Positions 44,136 through 55,026 of a stretch of 64,000 nt of DNA are shown piece by piece. A program made the position numbers and the translations under genes. Origin of the DNA: Arthonia radiata (lineage: Eukaryota; Ascomycota; Arthoniomycetes; Arthoniales; Arthoniaceae). Location of the stretch: assembly GCA_002989075.1 (NCBI GenBank), contig PSQN01000017.1, positions 1,054,001-1,118,000 on the forward strand, in the 5' to 3' direction. The number at the start of each line of letters is the position of its first letter. Position 1 is the stretch's first letter. A model generated the notes under the pieces. That model made no database searches. It saw only the letters and a list, made by a program, of their open reading frames with translations, and was not told where the DNA came from.

Positions 44136-44528
44136 ACGACGCTACGAACTAGACGTGCGAGCGTGCATACATGTCAGTCTAATGATGTACCATTAGCTCA
44201 CGCGAATGATACCCTAGAGTAAAAGTCAGATTTGCTACGATTGCTTCCTTGTCCTGCTGCTTGCGATACATCGACGTTGGACGTCGACACGAGCTTTAGA
44301 CGCCGTCGGCTGTTCACGTGCGTCTCTGCTTGATGACTATGATGCAGTGATTGGCTATTCAGACGAGTGCTTTGTGTACATACCTTCAGGGACGGTCGAT
44401 GTTTAATACAGTCAGTTTCAAAGTTGGCGAGCCCGACATGATGCCAAGACTTTTGTATGCTCCATCTCAGCTTTGACCTTGCGGCCTCACCTTGAACTTC
44501 ATGGATTCATTCTTAGGCACGCAACATC
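44136..44528. other. intergenic region upstream of EXO84
   Basis: 393 bp between two plus-strand genes. No distinct element recognised. Confidence 0.45.
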
Positions 44529-46687
44529 ATGGAGGTCGCAAGAGGTCTATCACTGCGTAAGAAGCGTTCAGTGAAGCCCAAGATATCAGCTCCGAAACAG
44601 ATCAGCGGCCCAATCCAAACGCAGAACAGACCTGGGTTACCAGCCATCAGCGAGACCGCCGGAGCTTCCACGTCGCGACCACGCCTACCAGGCCCCTCGA
44701 ACTCAAACAACAGCCTCAATGTTCCGCGTCAGAGGGGTCAAGGCAGTGCATCAACCGCCGACTATGTCAAGAGGAGGTACTCGACAAGAGTTGGGCTTCC
44801 GGATGGCTTCGACGCCAGTGAAGCGCCGGCGATGCCAACGCTGCCTACCGAGTTCATGTCACAGCCGCCAGTAAAAGCACCGTCGCGTGGAGCAGCTGGT
44901 CTGGGTGAGAAGATCGCGGTAGACATAAAAGCATTGCAGGATCCCAATCTGCCAGCTGAGCAATGTATGCCTGATTCTCGACAGCCTCCTTTCACAGTCC
45001 TCTGCTAACGAGCCTTGAAGACGTTGCGCGCTTGCTCGCCGATGCCTCCGAATCCGACATTCACGCCTATCAAGCCGACCTTTCCAAGATCCGCAATCGT
45101 ACCTCCACCGACCTCCAACACAATGTCTACCAAAACCGCGCCCAATTCATCAAGATTTCTCAAGAAGCCGAGCGCCTCCGCGGCGAGATGCGCTCCCTCC
45201 GCAACCTCATGTCCGATCTTACTTCCACGCTCGGCCAAACGAACGCAGCCCTCGGCATCGAGCCCACCGACACACGCAACGCCTCCGCGCGCAAGTACGC
45301 CAACCGCTCCTCTGTCGCCAACCTCGAAGCCATGTGGTCCACCCATCTACAAGAGCTCTGGCGCCGCGTCGAAGGCAGCCAGAAGTACCTCCCCGCCATA
45401 CCTGGCCGTCACGTCATCCACGAATCCTCCCGCTGGGTCGAGCTAAACACCGCGACCTTCAAGCCCCGCCGACGTGTGCACCTTATCCTCCTGAACGACC
45501 ACCTTCTCGTTGCAGTCGAAAAGCAGCGTCAAGACCGCAACGACCTTGAGCCCTCCGCAACACTCTTTCCCAACAAACCCGGCGGCGCTGCTCAAGTCAC
45601 TCTCTCAGCCGACCGTTGCTTACCCCTCCAAGACATCGAAGTCTCCGATCTGGGCAACAAGAACGCGCTCGGTCCCTCTCAGGGCTCCGTGCGCCGCGCG
45701 TCCCGCCTTCCCAACGCCAATGCCGTCAATGTCCGCATCGGCCAAGACAGCTTCACCTACGCCGCCACCGACCAGGACGGGACCGAAAAGACCGCCTTCC
45801 TCGCAAAATTCAGGAAAGCAGTCTCAGATCTCCGGAAAACGCAAGCCGCGGACTTCGACGACACATCACTTGGCATCCCGGGCTCCTCTGCTAACAGGAA
45901 GAACTCACGCTCGCCCATGGGCCGCGACGACACCGCAAATACCAACAGACCAGGCAGCGCGGGTACAGGCGCAGACGCGCTGGCCCGCGGTAGCATGCTC
46001 GTGGAGGTCGATGGACGACAGCAGAGTTTTCGGTGGGTGGAGCAGCAAGTGGACGAGCTGGACATCGACGTCGCGCTGCAGCGGTATGCCGGCGCGGTGG
46101 AGCGGATCGAGCATTTACGGCGGATTGGGCAGCGGAATAAGAGCAACTTCCACGTTCAGGATTTGATCAACGGAAAGGTGCGACAACGCGCGGCAAGACT
46201 CGCTGCTGGTATACTGAGAGACGTGGGGGATAGAGCTGCCTGGGCGGCCGCGACGAAGGACAATGTTTCGCTGCTACAGCGATTAGGGTTCGAGCAGCAG
46301 GCTTCCGACACATTCTTAGCCGCTCGCGGTGAGGTGGTGAGGACGCGGGTGAGCCAGTGCGCGGACACGGGCGATCTGGGGTCCTATCTCTTCCAGTTGG
46401 CGTGGCTGACGTTCACGCTGCTGAAGAACACGATTAAAGTGTATCAGGGGGCGTTTAGCCAAAGTATGGGGAGCGCGGTCGTGACGTGGGCGCATGGGCA
46501 GACGGAGGCGTTCAACCGGGTGCTGTTGAGGCATTTGGGGAGGCTGGGGGAGCAGGAGAGGGAGAGGGTTATGGGGGGTGTGAGGGGCGCGGAGGGTACG
46601 TTGAGGGAGGTTGGGGTGGATTTTGGAATGGAGGTTGGGAGAGTGTCTGAGGGTGAGGGGGTGAATGGGGTGAATGATGCGAGTTGA
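44529..46687 (+). CDS. EXO84: exocyst complex component Exo84
   Basis: Exons 44529-44964 and 45021-46687 (56-nt intron, branch GCTAAC) give 700 aa. Exo84 is a subunit of the exocyst, which tethers secretory vesicles at the plasma membrane. The first about 140 residues are basic and disordered (LSLRKKRSVKPKISAPK). The splice creates AEQYVARLLADASESDIHAY, the conserved start of the N-terminal helical bundle, continuing with IRNRTSTDLQHNVYQNRAQF. A PH-like domain at about 270-420 contains SSRWVELNTATFKPRRRVHL and ILLNDHLLVAVEKQ. The C-terminal cullin-like part has DELDIDVALQRYAGAVERIE and FQLAWLTFTLLKNTIKVYQG. The coding strand is C-rich early and G-rich late. Confidence 0.94.
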
Positions 46688-46885
46688 GCGAGATAGGTTG
46701 TTTAAGTTTAAAGTGGTGAATTCACTCGGAGAGATTGTCGTGAAAGAGTTTCATACTCGATTGAGATCAACATGCCACCAGCACTATGTTGTGTGTTCAG
46801 AGCCCTGCTGACATTGCTCACGTTGTGCATTCGTTGCCCCGTTCTTCTTCAGTGAACCTGTCATCGTACAATCATCATTTCTTCC

Positions 46886-46924
<39 letters not shown>
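46886..46924. repeat. (CAT)13 microsatellite
   Basis: Thirteen perfect CAT units in the short spacer between the convergent ends of EXO84 and the PI31 gene. Confidence 0.95.
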
Positions 46925-46951
46925 ACACTCATCGTCTCATCACCGTACCTC

Positions 46952-48118
46952 CTAAATAAAATCCCCATCCCCAAATCCTCCAAACGGGTTCGGCGGCCAT
47001 CCCCCGGGTCCACCCATCCCACCCATTCCCCCAAACCCACCTCTGCCAGGCCCGCCTCTTCTCGGTCCACCCATATCCCCGCTCAGCGGATCAAACGGCA
47101 CACCGCCCCCCGCACCCGGTCCCACAGGATCGTATCGTGCACCCGGTGGGACTTGCGGATCGAAATCCGGGCGTTCACCTCGATCAATATCCCGCATATC
47201 CATGTACATGCCGCCGCCGCCTCCTCTTTGGCCGCCCACGCGCAATGGGTCATTCGGGCCCATCCCCGGCGGATAAAGGTCGCGCTCGCCGTACCCTGCT
47301 GTGGGATTCCCCGGGTCTGTTGGCGGGAATCCACGGGGCCGCCGGTGGATGTCATACGGGTCTTCGAAGCCGGGCGGCGGGAAGTCGCCGCTGGGCGTTG
47401 GGCGTTGCGGGCGGGGAACGGAGGGGTCGGAGAGCGGATGGGGGGCTGCCGGTGGAGGGTCATGGCGGAGAGGGTCGTAGGTCGGGGGATCGTGGATAGA
47501 ATCGCGCGGATGGGGTTCATTGCGCGGATTTGAAGGGGTGGTGGTGTTAGTGGAGGTGGAAGTGTCTTCGTAGCCTTCTTTCTGGAGGCCTGGGACCAAC
47601 GGTTGGATTATGCGTGTTTTGAGGAGGGTGCTGAAGTCTGTGAGGCGGGAGGGCGTGATGAAGATGCCTTGGATAGCGTGGGCGGCGGCGTCGTCGGGGG
47701 ATGCGGCCGGTTTGGTAGGTGAAGCGGGGAGGGCGGATTCAGAGATGTAGTCGGATGCTGTGACGTCGAAGGAGACGACTTTGTCGTGGCCGAGGGCGAT
47801 GGCTTGGATGGAGATCTTGGAGGCTAGACGCGAGATGTGGAGCAGGAATCTCATGGATGATTGAGGGTGCGTGTAGGTGAGGTCGATGGCGGGGTGGGTA
47901 TTCCATTCTTGCGGGAGGGGGAGGGGTGTCTCTGCTGTGGAGGGTATGGGGAGGTTTTGAGTCTCGCTGAGGGAGACGAGCTTGAAGTTTACGGCGAGTA
48001 GTCCGGCGTGGACTGCGAGGGCGAGGGCGTCTGTGGGTGTTTTAAGTTGGGGATCGCTGTCTGCGGGGAGGGAGGCGGCGATGAGTTTGGTGAGATTGGA
48101 GGCGCTGAGGGCGGTCAT
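46952..48118 (-). CDS. proteasome inhibitor/regulator PI31 family protein
   Basis: Single exon, 388 aa from MTALSASNLTKLIAASLPAD. An ATG 51 nt upstream (48169) is also in frame, but the chosen one has the better context (CACAATGAC) and starts near the conserved region. PI31 proteins bind the 20S proteasome and affect its activity or assembly. The N-terminal FP domain (about 1-165) shows DALALAVHAGLLAVNFKLVS, WNTHPAIDLTYTHPQSSMRF and KISIQAIALGHDKVVSFDV. The C-terminal half is Pro/Arg/Asp-rich and ends in a Gly/Met/Pro-rich repeat tract (GGFGGMGGMGGPGG), typical of the family. It is divergent from the UCH gene across 422 bp, another ubiquitin-proteasome gene. Confidence 0.9.
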   Translation of the reverse strand: MTALSASNLTKLIAASLPADSDPQLKTPTDALALAVHAGLLAVNFKLVSLSETQNLPIPSTAETPLPLPQEWNTHPAIDLTYTHPQSSMRFLLHISRLASKISIQAIALGHDKVVSFDVTASDYISESALPASPTKPAASPDDAAAHAIQGIFITPSRLTDFSTLLKTRIIQPLVPGLQKEGYEDTSTSTNTTTPSNPRNEPHPRDSIHDPPTYDPLRHDPPPAAPHPLSDPSVPRPQRPTPSGDFPPPGFEDPYDIHRRPRGFPPTDPGNPTAGYGERDLYPPGMGPNDPLRVGGQRGGGGGMYMDMRDIDRGERPDFDPQVPPGARYDPVGPGAGGGVPFDPLSGDMGGPRRGGPGRGGFGGMGGMGGPGGWPPNPFGGFGDGDFI

Positions 48119-48540
48119 TGTGATCGCCTTGCCTTTGTTGTGCTCGTGAGCTTGAAAATCTGTCTGCATTATCGGGATTTGTGCTCAAGGCTACATGAAA
48201 GCGTGGGTGCTGAGAACCTGTTCATTGAAGTCTACTCATCTAAAGAGCTAGGTACCAGGGCAATTTGACGTCATTGGGCCTGACGCGTTGCGCACTTGCC
48301 TAATGCACGTGACAATCTACCTCTCCTTTTTGTCCACAACTGCTTTCCTTTTCACGTTCGAAATGCTTGGAATTCTCCAGTCCTAATCTGTAGAGCGATT
48401 GTGGAATTCCAGTTCGGTCTGCCAAGTTCAACGTACTGCTCTTTTGCAAGCAGTGTTGTTACCTCGTTGTCTAACACATTAGTCCGTGGTAGACGGAGCG
48501 AAATATTTCTTGGCTACTGGAAGTCAAGCGCTTGACCACC
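48119..48540. promoter_or_regulatory. shared divergent promoter PI31 / UCH
   Basis: 422 bp between two ubiquitin-proteasome genes. I looked for the Rpn4-type element GGTGGCAAA and do not see a clear copy. Confidence 0.45.
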
Positions 48541-49293
48541 ATGTCGGTCGACGTGCCTCATGGCAAGGGCAAAAAATTCGTCATTCCGCTGGAGAACAAC
48601 CCCGAAGTCATGACAGGCCTATTGCACAAGCTTGGGCTTTCTCCGCAGCTGGGTTTCCACGACGTGTATTCGATCGATGAGCCGGAGCTATTGTCGTTCG
48701 TACCGCGCCCAGCACATGCACTCCTTTTGGTCTTTCCCGTAAGCGACACTTATGAAAAATTTCGGACCGAGGAGGACAAGGATAAGGAAGAGTACACGGG
48801 TCATGGACCACAAGAACCGGTTGTCTGGTATAAGCAGACAATAGGCAATGCATGCGGCTTAATGGGACTCTTGCACGGTGTCTCTAACGGCGAAGCGCGT
48901 AAGCACGTGGATCCGGAGTCATCCCTTGGCACGTTACTAAAAAACGCCATTCCTCTGACGCCTGTGGATCGTGCCAATCTATTGTACGAGTCGGAGAGTC
49001 TTGAGGCCGCCACTTTGGAAGCTGGAAGCAAAGGTGATACTAAAGCCCCTGGTCTTGAATCAAAAGTCGACCTGCACTACGTATGTTTCGTCAAATCTGA
49101 CGATCATCGGCTCTGGGAATTGGATGGTCGTCGAAAAGGTCCACTCGATAGAGGCCAGCTGGGCGCATCGGACGATGTCCTCTCAGAGAAGGCTCTTGAC
49201 TTGGGAGTTCGCAATTTCCTCAACCGAGAGAAGAGTGCTGGCGGTGGTGACCTTCGTTTCAGTCTGATCACGCTCGCACCCAGTTTTGACTGA
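48541..49293 (+). CDS. YUH1: ubiquitin carboxyl-terminal hydrolase, UCH family
   Basis: Single exon, 250 aa. It is a papain-like deubiquitinase that removes small adducts from the ubiquitin C terminus. The whole catalytic set is visible: oxyanion Gln99 and nucleophile Cys105 in YKQTIGNACGLMGLLHG, His179 in LHYVCFV, and Asp195 in LWELDGRRKGP. The N terminus has the family pattern FVIPLENNPEVMTGLLHKLG. Length and lack of a C-terminal extension match the UCHL1/UCHL3/Yuh1 group rather than the longer UCHL5/BAP1 group. Confidence 0.95.
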   Translation: MSVDVPHGKGKKFVIPLENNPEVMTGLLHKLGLSPQLGFHDVYSIDEPELLSFVPRPAHALLLVFPVSDTYEKFRTEEDKDKEEYTGHGPQEPVVWYKQTIGNACGLMGLLHGVSNGEARKHVDPESSLGTLLKNAIPLTPVDRANLLYESESLEAATLEAGSKGDTKAPGLESKVDLHYVCFVKSDDHRLWELDGRRKGPLDRGQLGASDDVLSEKALDLGVRNFLNREKSAGGGDLRFSLITLAPSFD

Positions 49294-49719
49294 GTGTCGG
49301 ACCTAGTCCAAATGCAGTCGATGCCAGTGGGCACCGAGTGTTCCGAGGAATGCGCTTTTGAGAAAAGAAAGCCATGCCAACGCATCTCTTGCTTCTTTTA
49401 CGGAATCTCTTCTCAGGTAATATTTACCAACGTAGTCCATATCTATTACCATGCGTGTATGGTTCTTATCACATCTCTCACAGATTTACGTGGTGCCAAT
49501 GGAGACGTCTCATATTGGTTCGTTTAAGGATCTCGCAGTTCAAGGGAACATGACAGCAGAGCAGGGGAGCAACGCAGGCTTTGGTATTTACGAGCGATAG
49601 TCGCTCAAGTTTGCACATCCACAATACGCAGCCTTCTCACATTCACCATTGCCTCTCTCAATATTATCCGCGGGAGCACTTACGCGTTGCTTGCAAATCA
49701 CAGTTGGAGGAGAGGCGAC
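49294..49719. other. intergenic region upstream of GPCR
   Basis: 426 bp between two plus-strand genes. No distinct element recognised. Confidence 0.45.
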
Positions 49720-51449
49720 ATGAACCACTACAACGAGCTGTCAATCAGGCGATCCCAACTTAGCGACTCAGTCAAGGGCGCTTCCCCTGTCAACAAGCAG
49801 CATGTCCTCGTCATACAGCTTATCGCGTCATTTGCCGCAGGTATCAGTCTGGTAAGCGGTCTGGTGGTCATATATCTATTCGTCCTGATGCAAAAGTCAT
49901 TCAGACACACGTAAGTCAGCAAACTGCAAATCACTGTCAGTTGGGGGCTGATCTTTACAGATTCATCATGCTTGTGATTACTGCAGACCTGTTTCGATCA
50001 ATATGGCTGTTTATCTTCCCTGTAGTGTCTTTCGCCCGTGGCACCATCCCCACAGAGACCGTGTTCTGTCAAGCAGGCGGCTATTTCATCCAGATGAGCT
50101 TCGAGATGACCGATTTTGCAACACTGCTCATTGCTGTCCATACTGCTTTGCAAGTCTTCCGCCCCAAACCATCAGTGCTCGGCCCGGGCGGGTTGTACGA
50201 GTTTCGCCACACCATGTGTACACTATTTTGCATCATTCCAGCGTCGCTGGCAGCGTTGGCATTCACTCACGGAAAATATGCATACTTATCTCAGGGTCCA
50301 ATATGCAGTCTACCAATACGACCTTTTTGGTACAGACTTGCGACGGCCTGGATACCTCGCTACCTTGTCATACTCACCTGCGTTACCCTCTACTTGGCGA
50401 TCTACATTCACGCTGAGCACCAGTTCACTGATTCCAAACTCTTCCACGGCAAACTAGCTAAGGCGATGCGGCGCATGTCCGATTCTCGTAAGAAGGACAG
50501 GCCATCCTCTTCAGGACCTGAAATGCCCACGGTAAGTCGACCATCAAGTTTGCTCGATCAACGCGAGCGGGCGAATACAGGAGAGTCAGCCCCCGTATTT
50601 GCGGATAGCGTGCAGCCGCGATCACAACTCAGCTCACACTTTGGGAGTATCGCTACCACTCGTCACGACTCCGCAGCTACAGCAGGTACTGGACAGCAGC
50701 TGCTGGGTCACCTCCAGCTGAACGCAGGGAACGGAAGCTTGAATCCATCAACCGAGGGCCCTCTGCAAGAACACATGCTAGCGACCACCACGACTGACGA
50801 CCGGGGCTCTCTCGGTCCCACGACGGTTGGCACTGGATATTCTCAAACATCCGAAAACATTGAAGCTCCGTTTGAAGTAGAGACAATGCGGAAGAAGCGC
50901 AACGCCATACGACGCCAGCTGCGTCTTCTGTTCATCTACCCGATCGTCCACTTTATCATGTGGCTTGGCCCACTAGCTCAGCATATATCATTGTACAGTA
51001 GCAAGACTGCTGCCAATCCGATATACGCCCTAGGGATCTGGACATACTTGAGCATCGGAATTCTAGGCTTCGTTGATGCCCTTGTCTTTTGTCTGCGAGA
51101 GAAGCCGTGGCGTCACATACCAGGATCAGACGACACGTTGCTCGGGGCACTCGCCTTCTGGCGGCAGGACTTTAGCGAAAGAGCGCAAGCAGCAAGGAGA
51201 ATAGCCAGATCAGGGACGAACACCTCGCGCAGGGATAGCTCAGCTGGAGTTTCGCCGACTCGTAGACTCAGTACGGTTCGCAGGGAAAGTGTGGTTTCTA
51301 CGCGAGGGCGGCACAGCCTCGATCAAGCACCTACTGTTGTCGTGGATACCGACCCTGCATTGCGTCGTCCATCGAACACTGGTATCCAAGGGATGGCTGC
51401 TTGGGACTTTGGGACCTCGCGAAACGATGTCAGCGTACAGGCAGTATAA
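49720..51449 (+). CDS. Git3-type G protein-coupled receptor
   Basis: Exons 49720-49910 and 49961-51449 (50-nt intron) give 559 aa. Seven hydrophobic segments are visible. The first is LIASFAAGISLVSGLVVIYL. The second follows the splice (FIMLVITADLFRSIWLFIFP). The third is around MTDFATLLIAVHTALQVFRP, the fourth near TMCTLFCIIPASLAALAF, and the fifth is YLVILTCVTLYLAIYIH. A 190-residue Ser/Thr-rich third cytosolic loop follows, then segments six and seven (LLFIYPIVHFIMWLGPLAQH, ALGIWTYLSIGILGFVDALV) and REKPWRH. Layout and the RRQLRLLFIYP start of segment six match the Git3/Git3_C families, the fungal glucose or carbon-sensing receptors that act through a G-alpha to cAMP. The ligand cannot be inferred. 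The C-terminal tail is Arg/Ser-rich. Confidence 0.9.
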
Positions 51450-53548
51450 GGCATGAAGTTCTGGTGGTGGCTATGTGCTGGCAAGCGGTTGCGAAATTCC
51501 TACCCAAGGGCGCGTGTGCTGCAATAATATGGCCACTATCATATCTAAGCGCGAGATCGAACACAACACGTGGCCAGGGCAACATTGCGACCTTCAGCGC
51601 AGCACTCTCTAAAATCAAGACAGCAAATCAAAACATCAAGGAGGGGAGGCGCAGTAATAGTAATGTAAACCTGATCATTGCCGGCATCGCGATGCTGTCT
51701 TGAGTGCTTTGGCTGAGCCCCGCATACTGACTTGCATGTTGCTCGCGCAGTATCAATCTTGCCGGCTTGAAATTGCCCGCCATGGTTCGGCTGCAAATTC
51801 CGGCAGTGCTCGCTTCATGTGTCGGGGTATCAGATCAATGCGAGAGACACTGCAATACTTGCCAAAGCCAAAGGTATCGGACGAGGGAAGGAGTCCGGGG
51901 GGAGGTGAGGGGGGGGGGACATGCAACTGAGGAGGGAGAAAGATGCAAGTCGAGTCATTAGGGCGGCTAAAATCACACATCTGATCCACATTACAGGGGT
52001 TTTTTCGCGCCTAGCGCTCGATCCCTGGTTCCATCCCGGGAGTTCCACTGGCTATCATCCTCTCTCCTTGATGAGTCCTCCTTCAGCCTCCTTCAGAGGT
52101 CATGAAAACCACAACCTCGATTCAGTCTCTTGCATGTCCTCCTCGACAGGTGTGATCACAACTAGTGCCTGACAAAGACGAAGTAAATGATTCGCGGCGT
52201 GCTGTGACCAGGGCCGAGCAGCCCTTCCAGACTTCGGCAGGCTTGTTGATCTTGACAGAGTGTCAGGCAAACGCTCATACACCCCGTTCTTTTCTTGCCC
52301 AAGTCGGCCTTGACTAGCTTACTTTACCATGCAGGTGTCGTTTGCCTGATCACACCATGGGATGAGGCGCGATCCCCTCGTTCCGGATATCCGCCTGCCG
52401 CCGACCGTTTGGTAGATCCAGCCGTGCTTGCAATCATCGTCAAAGGTAGCGGAGGTGCTTGATGTCTCTGAGGCTGATTCAACAATTGGGTCTCCTTGAG
52501 GGCTCCACTAGCCGCGAACGCCCATGAACGGCACGCGAGCTTCACCCTGTATCTTCGTTCTCGGACGAGGCTCCTCTAGCAGTAATGGAGGTGCAGGGGT
52601 GCACAGAAACCCTCCCTTTCACCAAGATGCTATCTACGCTGCAGTTGTGGGTCTTCATTGGCGCATGTACTCCATGAGCCTGCATAGCTCAGTCTCCAAC
52701 TATGTTGGTTGCCGGATACGGCGGCTGTTTCTCTTGTGCTATTGGAGCTGCAACGCGCACCTCCGTAATATCTGACCATGGAGCATTAACGTGCTGATCG
52801 TCTAACTAGGTCTCAACGCCGGCAACGCCAATTCTTCTCCGCGAAACATATGCAGGCCAGCGCCTAATGGAAGCATGATGGATCCGAAGATTCTTCTACA
52901 CCATTATGGGCACACGTCGGTGATGCCTTTGGCAAAACCTAGCAGTTGAACTATGTTATGCCGTTCGAGATGCCGAAGAACAGATTTGCCTGGCCCAAAG
53001 TCGCCGAGAAACGCGTGACGCTCCCCGCCGACGTTCGCTGCGCTGCAGCAGGGACATACCTATAGGCTGGGGCGCTGTTTCAAGCTCGAGCTCAGCCCGT
53101 GCATATATTGCCGCAACTCACGGTTCAGGCGCAGGCTTTGAGCGCGTTTCATTTGACAAGCTTTCCGCACTAAGCACAGCAATAGTCATGGTTACTTGGA
53201 AAGTCCTCCTCGACCCAACGGATCTATGGCGCGTCCCGCACTGCCGGTACTTAAGCGCGAGCAATGATGATGGTTCCAGATTCTGCCTTGGTGATGCGAC
53301 CTATGTACACCTCTGTTGCCGTCTATTCACAAGAAATGGTGGACTGCTTCAGCAACAGTGCCTCATGGTTTTGAGGACAGATGTACTTTAAGAGTCAGTG
53401 ATGTCCTTGCGGGCTCTTTTTGGTGCCTGCTAATTAGGCAACACGGAGCACCTCTTATACGACTATTTGGATCATCTCTGACATCGCTTCGATACCCTTT
53501 CTGCTTGCAACCCGATTTGGATCTTCTTATATATTATTCAAGCTTACA
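51450..53548. other. 2.1-kb gene-free region
   Basis: Only motif-free short ORFs. A run of ten G lies at 51909-51918. It should contain the promoter of the downstream zinc-finger gene. Confidence 0.45.
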
Positions 53549-55026
53549 ATGTTCGACCCTGCGACACGCAAGTTGGCGATCGACTCAGCCTGTGGGACGC
53601 GCACTTCTCGCACTGGATGCTCACTGGTCTACCCCTCCCCAGTGAGCAGCAATTCTGCGCCATCTTCGATGAGAGCGACCTCAAGGACTATGCAATCACC
53701 ATCTTCTCGACTGTCAGCTTCACCAAGAATGCCGGCGTGTTTTGATCAGAGAGTTTGGCTTCCTCAAGCTCGGCCGAATTTCGAAAGCACGAACCGTACT
53801 TCTGCACATGCAACTTCAAGCCCACACCAACAAGCACTTCTGGCGCTGTCACCAGAAGCTTCGTGGACACCGTCGGCTGAGACAACATTCAGCTACATGG
53901 GAGCTGCCGCCGGTTCCATAACATATGCTGGACAGACTCCACCTCCTGTGCACTTCCCTTCACGCACCGATCTGGCGTCGATGGAACACAACCAAGCATA
54001 TCATGGAACCCTCATCCGAGCAAGCACGGGAACGTGTTCACCGATGCCATTGACACGTCAAGCCTCCCCTAGTCGTATGAGCAGCGAGGCCGTCTCATCG
54101 GTGGAGAACAACTTCTATGACATGGAGCCTTGTCATCTCGCACTATCTAGTGCAGATGACCATGCTACTCCTGGCTTCTTTGATTTGACTTCGGCCTCAC
54201 CACCGTACAGCTTCGGCCAAAATCTGGAACGGAAAAGGTCATCGCCGCTGATCAAGCAAGAGATTTCGGACTCAGGGTCAATGGAACACAATTCCGACGA
54301 GGCTGAGATATCATCCTCTGAAATCGATGACTTTGATTTTAACGAATTCATCAAGCTCGAGTCTCCCGAGCCAAGACGGAAGGGACGCTCCTCGGAAATA
54401 CCCAAATTCTTCTGTCCGTTCTGCGCCAAACCATTCTCAAGAACGTTCAATTACAACACCCACATACAAACCCATGATCCAAGTCGACCTAGACCATATC
54501 CGTGCCCTTTGCCGCATTGCGACAAGAGCTTCTTTCGCCCGACAGATTTGAAGCGACACGATCAAAGTGTAGGTTTGCGGAGCTCTTTCTTGCGATCGAC
54601 TGCTGACCCGGCCAGGTACATCAAAAGTCTAAGGCGTTCGCCTGCAGCATGTGTGGAGCAGGCTTTCCGCGAAAAGACTCTCTACAGAGACATGTCGCTG
54701 ATGGCTGTGCCAGACGCTCAAGGGTAAGGAAAGCAAAGAACAAACGCCGTCTGCTACTGAACAAGGTACGTTGAACGATTGGAAGTTTCACAAAAGCTTC
54801 TATAGCCGCCGCTTGACATGTAACTTACTAAAGCTTTCTATCTCAGGTCATTCGAGACGTGTCCACAAGTTCTCAACATCGCTGCCCTGAGGCTGGAAAG
54901 CCTGGAAGCACAAGTCTCCAAGAACAACACGGCGAACCTGAAGAGACATACGCAGTGCAGGGAGATCCGCGGATGTCGCTTCCGTGGCTGCGCAATGAGG
55001 CTTCACCTTTCGAAGAGCTGGAGTAA
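53549..55026 (+). CDS. C2H2 zinc-finger transcription factor
   Basis: Proposed exons 53549-54568, 54616-54765 and 54847-55026 (introns 47 and 81 nt) give 449 aa. The first 270 residues are Ser/Pro/Thr-rich and disordered. An acidic patch (SSSEIDDFDFNEFIKLESPE) resembles an activation region. Three fingers follow: CPFCAKPF...HIQTH, CPLPHCDKSF...HDQSVH and CSMCGAGFPRKDSLQRHVAD followed by Cys, so the third is C2HC. Intron 1 splits finger two between its two His codons, which confirms the splice. After finger three comes a basic stretch (RRSRVRKAKNKRR). Exon 3 (ending FEELE) is supported by a GTACGT donor and TCTCAG acceptor; without it the protein would stop at 54774. Targets unknown. Confidence 0.82.

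Noticed and set aside
46886-46924. CAT repeat considered as part of a coding sequence
   Set aside because: It lies between the stop codons of two convergent genes.
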